A stretch of DNA of 27,972 bases from Amphimedon queenslandica (Eukaryota > Porifera > Demospongiae > Haplosclerida > Niphatidae). The stretch's first letter is position 1, and each line of letters starts with the position of its first letter. The DNA lies in assembly GCF_000090795.2 (NCBI RefSeq), contig NW_003546412.1, positions 1 to 27,972 of the forward strand, read 5' to 3'. Positions 1 through 10,250 of this stretch are shown piece by piece. A program made the translations under genes and the position numbers. The notes under the pieces were generated by a model that was not told where the DNA came from, made no database searches, and saw nothing but the letters and a program-made list of their open reading frames with translations.

Positions 1-9
1 TGATTGTAG

Positions 10-375
10 TGGATCTTTAAACAGTCGTGTTGTAAAGTACATCTGTATTATGTAAGTAGGCTTTACGGTGAGCCTGAACCTCCTCAAAGACTCTTGCTGG
101 AGGATATTAGCAATCTGAGAGCTGCCGTGCAACATAGTTTTAGTGCTCATATATTACAAAGGTGTAATAATGAAGTCCCCTTCCATTGCCATGTCTTCAA
201 CTTCTTATCTCAGGAGAAAGGACATGATTTCAGGCATAAACCAGGGAAATTGTATGAATGGTGTGACTTCCCATTTTACTTTGATCAGAGCCATAGGCGG
301 TTACAGGGGTTGGCATTAAGGAGCAATGCCCACCCTGAAGTTTTGACAGGAAAAGGAAGTCATCATAATCATTAA
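10..375 (+). CDS. Open frame of unknown function, possible exon
   Basis: The frame is open for about 121 codons, from just after a TAG at positions 7-9 to a TAA at 373-375. The first ATG-like start is poor, so this would be an exon rather than a whole gene. The stretch from about 64 reads as non-repetitive, mixed-composition protein (YGEPEPPQRLLLEDISNLRA, then several Cys and His residues), which is less AT-driven than the flanks. A possible splice acceptor (TAAGTAG) lies just before it, and a possible donor (AAAG|GTGTAA) lies inside it. I do not recognise the family. It could equally be a chance open frame or a transposon remnant. Confidence 0.2.
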   Translation, partial: WIFKQSCCKVHLYYVSRLYGEPEPPQRLLLEDISNLRAAVQHSFSAHILQRCNNEVPFHCHVFNFLSQEKGHDFRHKPGKLYEWCDFPFYFDQSHRRLQGLALRSNAHPEVLTGKGSHHNH

Positions 376-457
376 AATTAATTATTATTGTTATTTAAAT
401 TAACTTTTCATGAATATTTTGAATGTTAATTTTGTAATCAACTAATCATTTCTTGCA

Positions 458-775
458 ATGGCAACCAAGCGTCAAGCATCTCTCCTTTCTTTGTTGCCTC
501 CTAAACAAAATAAAGAAATACCAATAATGATGACCTTATTGAAAGAAGTAAGGTTAATAGCTAACATGTATAGATCTATAAATAAGCAAGTACTGCTTGT
601 CATAAATCATCAGTTGTGTTAATGGCAGCTGCACACAAAATTTACTACCTGAAATTTCTATACATGAGCCAGATCTAGTGTCAGTTGATTTCACAGAGTT
701 AGAGACTAATGATATGATGTTCCTTGTGATACTTCTACTTCTAGTGATGCTGAGTCTGATTAGTCTCGCTAGCCA
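458..775 (+). pseudogene. Possible N-terminal remnant of a hAT-type (KRQ-SLL) transposase
   Basis: An ATG at 458 opens a 54-codon frame beginning MATKRQASLLSLLPPKQ. This basic Lys/Arg-rich opening followed by a Ser/Leu motif resembles the N-terminus of animal hAT transposases of the ZNF862/TTF type. After the stop at 620-622 another frame reads an acidic, Ser/Thr/Asp-rich stretch (about 650-775, ending DTSTSSDAESD), typical of the linker after such N-termini. No zinc finger or catalytic core is visible. The fold-back at 761-852 may have interrupted it. The match is to style rather than to a diagnostic motif, so the call is weak. Confidence 0.2.
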
Positions 776-860
776 GACCATTCCCCAGCCTACAGTCAGT
801 GGCATGGACGGCAATGACTTTAGGCTGGGGAATGGTCTGGCTAGCGAGACTAAAGTCTCA
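751..860. repeat. Fold-back element with perfect 32-base arms
   Basis: Positions 761-792 are the exact reverse complement of 821-852: 32 of 32 bases, starting TAGTCTCGCTAGCC. The 28-base spacer also pairs partly, because AGTCA near its left edge matches TGACT near its right edge, so the hairpin extends inward past one mismatch. Outside the arms a weaker match (TGAG...TAGTCTCG) extends to about 751 and 860. The arms are GC-richer than the flanks. This could be a tiny fold-back MITE or a recent inverted duplication. No clear target duplication is seen. Confidence 0.9.
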
Positions 861-938
861 TAGTCAATCACAAAGTCACACTCATGGCACTTGCACAGAT
901 CATAGAAAAATTAAATTTTGTGAGGCCCCTAATCATAA

Positions 939-2098
939 ATATTATACGTAGATGGATTGGAAACAGGGCAAGACCAGATGGTCACTTGCTCATTTCGCAG
1001 GAAGTGACATCATTACGCGCGTGGAAAAATGTGATAGTATTACTTGAAGGCTGAAGCTTTAAGCAAGTACCTTTAAGACTGTTCTGGAAATATTCTCAAC
1101 ATGAGAATTTTAATTTAAACTCCAAATGTGAAGGAAACAAAGGAGAGGAAATATAAAAGAGAGAAAATATACATACCAATAATATTTGAAATTTAATTTC
1201 ATTAAAAATAACTATGTATTATTAATATCACTGAGGTATTGTTGATGACTTTGTAGAATTCCTTGATGACATGCCACAAACAAGTAGATTCAATTATTAA
1301 TGATGATTACAGTCTGCTGATGGCTCATGCTCCTGGTTTTCTCAATATGGTAGACAGTGCGGTATTTTGTTTCTACCATTAAACCATATAACAGATGAAA
1401 TTGATCCTAGTATGACATAAATCAATACAAAATGCTTTTTAGTAGATGATCAACTTAAGAGTTACTTCAATTGGCAGTAAAACACCACCTTCAATAATTT
1501 TTAACCTCCTATCTCCTTCCAATTCACTTCATAATTTCTCCTATTTGAAGACATTTATTGAACAAAGTGACATCACTAGTACACAAGTACATTCTTAAAC
1601 ATTATGCCTGAATCAAGAAATATCCATCTTATACACTCGTTAGGCCTAAAATGTGCCCACCATGGGGTACACGTCACAAACATTAATAAGCTAAGAACTT
1701 TAAAACCCTTCCTTATTTAATCAAAATGCCAAGTTTAGTACATGCGGACTCATACAGATCACATTTTTTCAAAAATTCTAAGTAATTCTATCATTAGTTT
1801 TTAAGAAAATGTGCCCACAAGGTGTTACAAGACATATATTTGCATGTTTGTGAGTAATGTGGGAGATGATAGCACGCAATTCATATACTTAGCTTTTTAA
1901 TACAATACTAGTTAACTGGGAAACACAGTGAAGCAACAGTTGGATCCAAATCTGTCCTAGGTAAAACACTAACAGACGATAACTACCAACTCCTAGCCGC
2001 CATCTCCCGAAAAGAGCCTTTGACTAACAGGAAGTGACGTTTCAGGAGTTTTTTATATTTGCTTCCTGTGATGTTTCCAATCCATGTACATATAATAT
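939..2098. mobile_element. Possible non-autonomous DNA element bounded by 27-base inverted repeats
   Basis: Positions 939-965 and 2072-2098 are inverted copies of a 27-base sequence containing ATGGATTGGAAACA, with two mismatches. AGGAAGTGAC occurs just inside both ends (near 1000 and near 2030) as a direct repeat. The interior has no coding capacity I can see. It contains a twice-repeated AAAATGTGCCCAC motif (near 1649 and 1807). A DNA transposon or MITE of about 1.16 kb is the simplest reading. I could not identify a target-site duplication, so the outer limits are uncertain. Confidence 0.4.
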
Positions 2099-3097
2099 CT
2101 TTGCCCTAATATGACGGGACAACGTTGTTCCGTGCAGTGGGGAAAAAAGTGGGTGTGGTCAAAATCGCTGCGCACTTCGGCGACATTTCATTTTCTTCCT
2201 TGCTCACCAGTTTCCACAATCCTGGAACCGCCTATGATGTGAGCTTTTTCAAATATTATAATAAATTTAGAGAATGATGCTTTATTGTGTTTTCTGTTTA
2301 TATGTATAGCTACATTCATTGGACTCCTAAATCATATAACTCCAGTAAAGAACCACTTAGTTGTAACTTTAATGAAATGCTTTTGCTTAAACTTTTAAAG
2401 GAAAGTTAAAATTCTATACAATATACATGTATAATTATATGTAATATTTGTGCATTCACTTAATAAGTCCGTTGAAAAGTCAATTTAAAAGCCAGTTTAT
2501 GTTCTCGGCAGATTTCTTTTTTTACTAACACCATTTTTCCAGTAATCCTGGTTAACTTCATAATATTTTCTTTTCTTTCTCTTCTTTTCACTTAGCTCCT
2601 CAATGCATCTATTTATTAAAATGATATTCTGTGGTGCGTCCTTATGATTGCTAGAGAAATAGTGTTGCCTGCTCTCATCATTTTTTTTCTCAACACTTAA
2701 TATTGTGAATGATGTTATGGGTATATACAGTATTATTTACATTGGGCTGAAAATCTTTTTATGCCCTTATGTAGTTTCATTAGAGATGGCACGTGATACC
2801 ACATATTGTGCATGTAGGGTGTGATGTTATTTCTGCTATGTCCAACATATGGTATTTCAAGAAAGTCTCTTATCCATTGCAATGCCTAAAATTGTTCTTG
2901 ATATTAATGAAACGGTTATGTCATTTACTTTAACCTGAAGTGTTTCTATATCACTGTTAGAGGGAGATTTCTTACCAAGTAAATTAGAAAGAAGTCCTTG
3001 AAAATCCATGTAAGTCAAATTTATACTTTTTTTTAAAACGGACTTTCTAAAGGTCTGTTATTTTCATTTCCAACTGTTGAAGGTCATTATAATATTT
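2099..3097. other. AT-rich stretch with nothing recognisable
   Basis: There is no open frame of useful length on either strand and no strong inverted or tandem repeat. A short GC-richer patch at about 2110-2230 (TGACGGGACAACG and following) differs in composition from the flanks and may be a repeat fragment. I see no other signal. Confidence 0.6.
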
Positions 3098-4029
3098 TTA
3101 CAATTTCATAAATATTTTTACAATATTTATACTATTTTTACCACCTCTTAAGTAAATTTTTACAATCCAAACCACGTGGTAAAGTCCAATTAAATTCATC
3201 TTTATTAATTTGTGATGGCCAATATCTCTCTTATCTATTGTAAGTGCAGCATAAATCAAGTTATTGATGAATACATCAAATGTTCTTAGCATAAGGTGCT
3301 GTTCAACAACGACCACCTTAAAAAGTTTTAGTAAAGCAAGTATTTTCATAATTGTTTGAAATTAATTGCTGTAGTTCATTTTCATACAAAGGTTTGTGAA
3401 GTACTCCATAGCTTTTAGTTTCTGAGCACTTGATGATTGAAGCCGGAGATCTTGCTCTTGTCATCAGATATTCTTCAGGTGGTATTGTAGTATGATATCT
3501 AATTATAATATAATTTGTCAGAATTGTAATTGCTACAAATCTTTCATCTTTTTTACAGTACAATAAAGGAATGAGTAGTTTGTATTTGCTGCAATAACCC
3601 CATGACAATCAGCAAATTCTCTAAAGTACATGCACGGTTATAGCATTATCATTATTGCGTAATCAACCTTATAGTCTTCCGCAACAACAAACTTTAAGTC
3701 ACAGTCATGGTCATCAATTCTAACCATTTTTGCTTCATCACACTGTTGACATTATCTGGTGCTAAGCAATTCTTAAATAAGTCATTTGTGACCCGATACG
3801 TAAAAACCAGGTGATTTGAGAAAATTTTCAATTAGAGATATGGCTTCTTGAAGTATTGACAGTGGTGCCTTATGAAAACTGACATTATATCAAAAATGTA
3901 ATCTACAAAGTATTTCTTTTCATTTGATACCAAGTTTGCTAATAAATAATTAAAAACAGATTCTTTTTGTTGTGCACAATGGAAATAATGCAAGATACAA
4001 TGGTAAAAATTGCTGTTAGCCAATTGCAT
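3098..4029 (-). pseudogene. Decayed coding region, family not recognised
   Basis: Reading right to left, several open stretches follow one another in changing frames: 4029-3832, a stretch at about 3760-3610, 3608-3318 and 3349-3098. The stretch near 3750-3650 reads EAKMVRIDDHDCDLKFVVAE and then FREFADCHGVIAANTNYS, which has normal protein-like composition and is unlikely from random AT-rich DNA. Stops and frame changes separate the blocks. I do not recognise the protein. An old transposase or a host pseudogene are both possible. No motif fixes a function. Confidence 0.25.
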
Positions 4030-4689
4030 CTGTCAAGACTTTTTTTTGCATAAATAAACATAACTCACCACTACGTGTGCCAAATGACATGAAACAAAGA
4101 CCAAAAGGAAGCAAAAACTGTACTTAATTAAGAAAACAATAAATCTAAATTTTCAATTTTTGAGCATATAGCCTGCTTTTCTCATATTGGGTCATATTTT
4201 TTCTTCCCTTTGTATGACAGCAAGTACATGAGTACCTATATAACATTCATTAATGAAAAATATTTAGCTTGGCATACCTGTAGATGACAATGAGTCAGGG
4301 TCTAGGGTTGGAAATGAGAACGCCAATATAATGAAGTCGAATGATAAAATGGTGCACCATTACCAGAAATCGTAACTTCAATTGGTGACTGTAGCATATA
4401 ACCTGATCAACATAGATGACTTAAAGTACTTTTTAAACACTCTGGAAAACAAACATATCAACCAAAGTATGGCTTTTGCCAGTGTTATATTTCGGTACCA
4501 GATCAAATGAATTGTCTTAATTTTTTGATTCTATGTGAACCTGGAAGCAATGTGTTTATCTTTGATAACTCATGGTAAACATTGTGAGAAACTTTGTAAG
4601 TATCAAGGCAACACAGAATTTTGGCGATACATTGGGACGATTGTGGTAAATCAACACTTACTGGTGTTACTGTAGTTTAAAGTGATCAT
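4030..4689. other. Non-coding stretch with nothing recognisable
   Basis: The sequence is AT-rich with frequent stops on both strands. No repeat, hairpin or splice-bounded exon stood out. Confidence 0.5.
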
Positions 4690-4911
4690 TTTGGGTTAAG
4701 ATTGTCTAGTTTCAAACGAAACTGACTTTAAGTCTACCTCATATGACTCAGTAAAGACTAATGCCTCTTTGGTAGTCTGCTTGAGGGACAAAATTTTCTG
4801 TCTTCTTTGCGTTTCCTGTACTTTCATTAGATCTTTCCCTCTATTAAAATCTGGGTGCATATCTTCCAACTTCTTCATTTCATCCTCTCGCTTGCCTAGG
4901 TCTGTCCTGGG
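4690..4911 (-). CDS. Possible exon encoding a charged, helical segment
   Basis: On the minus strand a frame of about 70 codons reads LPRTDLGKREDEMKKLEDMH, continues with many Lys, Glu, Gln and Arg residues (QETQRRQKILSLKQTTKEA), and ends SVSFETRQS at a stop. The charged, alternating pattern would suit an alpha-helix or coiled coil. The composition is unlike the surrounding AT-rich DNA, which argues for a genuine or once-genuine coding exon. The upstream frame is closed by a TAG, so the start would be a splice acceptor (a CAG lies close by). I do not recognise the family, and it may belong to the same decayed gene as 3098-4029. Confidence 0.25.
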
Positions 4912-4920
4912 AAGACACAA

Positions 4921-5757
4921 CTAAATCATTTCTTCAGAGAATTTAGATTCTTTACTTCATTATTACGTAAATAAAGTGCATATTTGCCATTTTTCTGTCA
5001 AGGAATTCCAGTGCAGAAAGCCACACCCATGGAACCACACCTCTAGGATTAATAATGATCACTTCTTACTTTGCTGCAGCAGTTCCTGAACAGCAATCTG
5101 AGTTAATTTTTGAGCTTAATTTTAACTTTTGAGCTCACTGTTCATGCAGCTATGATTATTATTGATAATAATTGAATTTTCATTACTGGGAGCGGTCAAT
5201 TTTGCAAGGGTGTGACTGTAAAAATGGCTGATCCGGGACAGAGAGCAATCCGAGAGGTCTGGGTCACTTCTAGAACAACAGTAAATCTGGGACTGTCCCG
5301 GACATTCTGGGACGGTTGTCAACTATGCAAGCATTGATACCCTGTCCAAAGAACTCTGTTACCCACTTCTAGTTGCTCTGCTTAGCTTCATAGTCATTTT
5401 TGCACCTTTATTTAGCAGCCTTTTCTCCAAAGCATCTTATGGAACCATAGCGTCAAGGCTGGCGTTTAGCTGAGTGATGATACTGGGCTAAGTGCCAGTT
5501 GTGAAGTAGTCTATTGGGAACTTTAAGCAATAGAGTACATCATTAAAATTGCTATAACGTTAATTGGCATTCTGCTCTTGATTGTCACTCTTAACAACAT
5601 CACAACTGCAAGCACTTGCAGCAAAGCAGTACAGTATATTGTCAGAATATTATTGGGTTAAAGTACAGCATTATATTAATGGGAACATACTAATATATGT
5701 GTTAACCTTCAATTTGGAACTGATAATTCAATTTTCCAACCGAAGTGGTTTATAATT
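4921..5757. other. Non-coding stretch with a short GC-rich repeat-like patch
   Basis: Mostly AT-rich with no convincing gene. At 5228-5330 a GC-richer patch contains CCGGGACAG and, about 55 bases later, CTGTCCCGGAC, so it can fold back on itself imperfectly. It looks like the end of a dispersed repeat, but I cannot define its limits. Confidence 0.4.
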
Positions 5758-5996
5758 TGTGACCATAATTGACAAAAGGTACCTTATGGCGGGTAGTGAA
5801 ATTTGTCTTTCTAGCCTAAGAAATCGAAGTTCCTGAGCCCCATTTATCATAAAATTACTCCACAAGATGCAAAAAGTTACCATGAAACTTTTAGAAACAA
5901 TGATTGTCTAACAAAGCACTCACAGGTTGATATTTTCCATTATAACAATCAATTTTAAAATCCGCCATAAGGGCCCTTTTGTCAATTATGGTCACA
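5758..5996 (-). mobile_element. 239-base MITE, copy 1
   Basis: The element begins TGTGACCATAATTGAC and ends with its reverse complement. The terminal inverted repeat runs about 35 bases and differs between the two ends mainly at a central six-base palindrome: GGTACC at one end, GGGCCC at the other. Two further copies occur at 17715-17953 and 18407-18645. All three are exactly 239 bases. This copy lies in the opposite orientation to the other two. Its flanks (AATT on the left, TTTAATT on the right) show no clean TA duplication, so it may be older or have lost one flank. It has no coding capacity and would need a transposase supplied in trans. Confidence 0.9.
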
Positions 5997-6703
5997 TTTA
6001 ATTAACTTTTTGAAAAAAATCTATTTAAAATTTAAATAGTCTTATGCATAATACATTATGTAATATGCAAAATAGACACAGCCTAGTCCACAATCTCAAA
6101 AAAAATGTTCCATTGCAATTTTTTCACTGGAGAAAAATCATTTATCTTGCTGAAGGTAGGCTAAAAAGTCTACCCTTGGTACATTATAGATACCTTTAGG
6201 CAAAACTCCCATTCATAGTAGTAGTAAATTGTTACGTCAGTATATGCAAATATACTAATAATTGTTTCCGTGACAACTGATTTCTGGTCATGACGAAACA
6301 ACTCATGTTTTTGTATTGAAGTAGGTATTCCTTTTTTGCTTTTAGGCAACAAAGATAAACAGAACTGATCTTTATTATATGTAATGTGTAAATTTTAACT
6401 CTTACTACAAATATTTTAATTTAATATAATGCTATTATTGCTCCACCCAAATGCATGAGCGTCAAGCTACATGTCGCTAGACTAGCTCATCATGCATTCG
6501 GGCAGAGCTAGCTAGCTAGCAGCCAATAGACCCGTAGCATTAGGTATGGTAGTAGGCTGTGTATTGGAGTATTGGGCCATCTTGGTGTACAGATATGCTG
6601 ATTTTTCAAAATCACCTCTGATGCAGCTTCATAATTCGGTATTTTTTAACCTAACTTTGCCACTTCTTGGCTACTATATTGTAGTAGTTTATCATTACAG
6701 AAG
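5997..6703. other. AT-rich stretch with an imperfect hairpin
   Basis: No gene is supported. Near 6446-6512 a stretch containing CCCAAATGCATGAGC pairs imperfectly with GCTCATCATGCATTCGGG, followed by the repetitive AGCTAGCTAGCTAGC. This may be a small fold-back remnant. Confidence 0.4.
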
Positions 6704-7043
6704 CAGGGGCATATCTAGGAATAGGAGAAGGAGGGTGCTGAGGGCGCGCGAAGCGCGCCGCAATTTTGGCCACACCCACTTTTACGGCGGTAAAACTGCC
6801 TTTTCCTGCATTTTCATCAATTACGGGTGGGGCCAAGATCATTTCAAGCATACTGCTATGTTACTGGTACTTCTGATTGCTCCTTAAAGCACTGGAAACT
6901 GCTGAAATCATGATAGGGGGCTAGATAACTTTGTTAAGAGGCTTGGTATTGATGCAAGAGTCCAGGAGTTCAGTAATTTTTTCTGAGCCCAGCCCTGAGG
7001 GGGGTGCTCAAGCCCCCTCAGCCCCCCCCTAAATACGCCTCTG
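6704..7043. mobile_element. Non-autonomous hAT-like element with target-site duplication
   Basis: The left end CAGGGGCATATCTAGGA and the reverse complement of the right end CAGAGGCGTATTTAGGG agree at 13 of 17 positions. CAGNGGCG-type termini are characteristic of hAT transposons. The flanks are TACAGAAG on the left and ACAGAAGG on the right. They share ACAGAAG directly against both ends, which fits the 8-base duplication of hAT elements with one change or a one-base end ambiguity. Inside are two GC-rich hairpins: 6743-6759 (GGCGCGC stem, GAA loop) and 6995-7021 (CTGAGGGGG stem). There is no transposase gene, so movement would rely on an autonomous relative. Confidence 0.65.
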
Positions 7044-7149
7044 ACAGAAGGGCAGAAGTATAAAAGCACTGAAGTAAATTCTATTCATAAAACTAATTGT
7101 TATAGCCACACACAAAAAATGATGTGCTTTTTTAGCACAAAAAGGTAAT

Positions 7150-7490
7150 TATATATAAATGTATGAATGTACACTATGTACAATGTGTATGTATGTTTGA
7201 ATGTATGTGCTTATGTATAAATGTATGCATGTATTTGTGTACATTTGTATGAACGTATATATGTATGTAAAATGTATATGCATGTATAATATACATTATG
7301 TATGTTACATGTGTACATATGTATGTGTGCGTACGTATGTACATTGTATGTACATGTATGCATGTATTATGGACATTTATATTTGCATGTATGTACATTT
7401 GTATGTACATTAATAAGTATGTACATATGTGCAATGTGTACGCATGTATTTGTATATGTATATACATACGTGTGTATAATACGTCACGCA
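7150..7490. repeat. Degenerate ATGT/TGTA microsatellite
   Basis: About 340 bases built from ATGT and GTATGTAC-type tetranucleotide steps with many substitutions, so the period drifts. Because stop codons are rare in this composition, several overlapping frames stay open on both strands (encoding Tyr/Met/Val/Cys or His/Ile/Tyr runs). None of these is a credible gene. Confidence 0.9.
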
Positions 7491-7942
7491 TGCACTTTAA
7501 AAAAAACTGTAAAAAAGTGTACACATCACACAAAATAATGTATACTACTCTTGTCCCAATACAGACACTTCATTAGGTGCATCATGAACACCAAAGCATA
7601 GTACACCAAATATAGTGTCCCACATATACCGCTTTGAGTGTGTTCAGCTATTAGTTGAGTAAAGAACTTCTTGAAAGAAAGATAAGTATAAACAGTTGTT
7701 AGTAACAAAAGTAGTTAATAGTTACAAAGTAATATTGTTCAAAGCTGCCATAATTGCTGAACACTGCAGTTGGTGCTAAGTATATTCATAGAATTTTAAG
7801 TATATTCATCGTGATGCCGTAAATAAAGTAAAATTTTCCTACTGCCATTTTGGAGCCCTACTTCCAATGGTTGTCTATGGAGCGATCATGAAAAGAGATT
7901 ATTCTCCAAAAACTGCTGTATTTATTTATTACAGCAATCTTG
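7491..7942. other. Non-coding stretch downstream of the SAMD3-like pseudogene
   Basis: AT-rich with no sustained frame of protein-like composition. It would contain the 3' untranslated region of the minus-strand gene at 7943-10141, or the left end of the transposon if that gene is part of one. I could not find an inverted repeat matching the region right of 13134. Confidence 0.4.
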
Positions 7943-10141
7943 CTATAGAAGGCACATTACATGAAATTGAGAAAAAATTAGCTTCAAATAAAGCAAAAAA
8001 TTGTGGCAATCTTTAATATAGCAAATGTTGAACACAAAGTAAGCTGCAAAAATGTACAGTGGTATAGTTTCAAGAGAAATTACCCCCATCAAGTGACAAT
8101 CAAGTACGGGAAAGGCCTGCTCATGAGAGTTTATGTTTCCTGTCACAATAACATATGGCTGTGGCTGTTTCTTTTCAAATAGTACAGTTATCAAGTTAGT
8201 AGCTCCCTATATAGAAGCTTAAGTAGTTAAGAATGCATTTATTTATTGAGATATCTTTCATTTGTCAGACATATTAGCTCATCACTGTCTGGCTTTGTTC
8301 CATCTGGCAGCAAAAAAACCATAGCATTTATTGCCAAGAGTGAATTGTTACCTATAATGGAAGCCAGTATTATATTACACAGCATGCATTAAGCAAACAA
8401 TATGATATGCACATTACTTACAAATATCAGTATCAACTTCAAGTTTTTCCCTCAATTTCTTATTATGTGCCGCCTCAAGTGTAGTCTGCTTTAGTATTTT
8501 CATTTGAATGACAGTCCATATTATCTCTCCTTTCACAAATCCATTCTTCATCATCAGCTATTCTGCACATCTCCAACATCAACTGCATATACAAAACAGA
8601 ATAGTAATTCATACAGCATCTGTCAGTATACCTGTTGCACATCATTTAAAAATGGATACTTCTCAAATAAAGTTTGAACACTACGAAGGTTCTCTGTAAT
8701 ATCCTGTCGCCTCATTGAAAATGTAGAAGCCATTAATTCATTCACGACTTGTGAATTATGATTTGTCTTCGTGTGCTCTGACTGTAAAACTTTTATATTA
8801 CGTAAAAAGGAGACCTCATCTTTCCTATAAACATAAGCAATATCATGAATTGTGTATAATAGTTTAAAAGTAACCTGACGGAACAACAGCTTTTACTTTG
8901 TTTGCCAACTTGATCCTACTACCTGTGAGTTTCTTCACTTCAGAAGGAGGCCTTGGTGATGAGCTTTTCCTTCAATCTCTTCGAAACTCCTTAAAGAAAT
9001 TTTTTAGAGATGTTACAATAGCTCCCTATAAATATGCATAACAATAAGCAAGTGTATGTAGAAAAGTCCTATATAAAAAAAAGTTTCATTGTTATTAATT
9101 ATTTACTATTATTGTTATTACAGTATAGCAGGAAATTTTGAAGGAACTTAAATTTGATAGAATGCTAAATTTTAGTAATTGACAAATTTTAATTAGGCCA
9201 ATGGCTATCAAAAAGCTGAATTTGCCAAATTTAACTCCTTCCAAAATTTCCCACTATATGGTATTTAAAAAAGGTTTAATCATTTTACTATTACACTAGC
9301 AACCAAATTTTATAGACTAAGAGACAATAAGCTTGGGTTACTATAGAACAAAATTGAACTGATAAAACTTACAGTCGGAGAACCAATAGGTGACTTCATA
9401 AATGGATACTTTTAAATAATAGTGTGAGCAATGTTGAAGTAATCCTCGTATGTTGGATATCTTTTGTAGCTAAGCATAGAAGATGCTACACTTGATAAAA
9501 AAGCTTGTCCTGTAACATGACATTATCTGCCCTGTTTTAGTGCCAATTCCACATTTGATCAATAATGAGAAGGCAAGGGGTACGGCATCATTTACATCTT
9601 TAACAACTTTACATTTCTTTGGTTTAGCAGTATCAAAATCAGAAATATTGTCTTTAGAATCAATAAAAGTCGAAGAACTAGCTGACTCATCATCACTAAT
9701 AATAGGCAGACAACGTCTATGGGGCAACCTCCAAGTATCAAAAGATAAGTCATCATCTGTTACAACCCTTGCACGATGTTTAGAAGAACCAGGTGGAATA
9801 CTAAGTGAAAGATTGTGACAGGCTGCTAGTCCTGGCATTTCAACTAAACCACAATCACCATGAATAGATGACTCAGCATTTTGACCGGAAGAGATATTCT
9901 GTGGTACTACAACAACCATCAGTTGGCCTTTGTTTTCTAAAATAGTGCTTTTTTCAATCTCGACATAGTCTTCCCAATCAGGGTCAAACTTATGAAAAGA
10001 GATACTAATCGATAAGTTCCCTTGGTATGAGAATTTCTGTCAAAATTCTTTCTCATTGTATTCCAATTCTTTTCCATCACAATCATCAGGTATTTTAACA
10101 ATCTTGTTCCTTTCGAGTTAAGACACCATAACAGCTTTCAT
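7943..10141 (-). pseudogene. SAMD3-like (PB1-type N-terminus) multi-exon pseudogene
   Basis: From an ATG at 10139-10141 the frame reads a PB1/ubiquitin-like N-terminus (KIPDDCDGKELEY ... DPDWEDYVEIEKSTILENKG), then a Ser/Asp-rich acidic linker (SDDESASSSTFIDSKD). The mid-domain begins near 9450 (YPTYEDYFNIAHTII), a conserved helical block follows (8830-8632, ending EKYPFLNDVQQ), and the C-terminal domain is at 8194-7943. This order matches the SAMD3-like family that is numerous in fish and invertebrate genomes. Introns with GT-AG ends are visible at 9026-9372, 8558-8631 and 8352-8421. Decay shows as TAA at 10118-10120, TGA at 10040-10042, TAA at 9412-9414, TGA at 8972-8974 and a phase break near 8876, so no full protein can be made. 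It starts 109 bases from the divergent gene on the plus strand. Molecular function of the family is unknown to me. Confidence 0.55.
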
Positions 10142-10250
10142 CTTGAACTGACCATATGCTAGCTACAGCAAGGTCTGGCTAAGCTGTTAAAGGTGTGGTT
10201 CAGGTGTGGCTAAGCTAAAACTTTAAGGTGTGGCTCATAGAAAATTTGCA
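10142..10250. promoter_or_regulatory. Candidate bidirectional promoter with tandem ~33-base repeat
   Basis: This 109-base spacer separates the two divergent start codons. It contains a direct repeat of about 33 bases: CTGGCTAAGCTGTTAAAGG, then TGTGGCTAAGCTAAAACTTT, both followed by a GGTGTGG motif. Such paired motifs in a short shared spacer could be binding sites for a transcription factor or for the element's own transposase. There is no clear TATA box. The promoter role is inferred from gene geometry only. Confidence 0.35.

Noticed and set aside
5228..5330. GC-rich inverted segment CCGGGACAG/CTGTCCCGG as a MITE
   Set aside because: The match is short and I cannot define ends or a target duplication.
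6546..6887. Open frames on both strands across 6546-6887
   Set aside because: They cross the left end of the hAT-like element, and their composition is explained by its GC-rich hairpin.
7174..7576. Long overlapping open frames on both strands (up to 119 codons)
   Set aside because: They lie wholly within the ATGT microsatellite and encode only Tyr/Met/Val/Cys or His/Ile/Tyr runs; openness follows from composition.
9540..9818. 92-codon plus-strand open frame
   Set aside because: It is the antisense of the Ser/Asp-rich linker of the SAMD3-like pseudogene, which has the family match.
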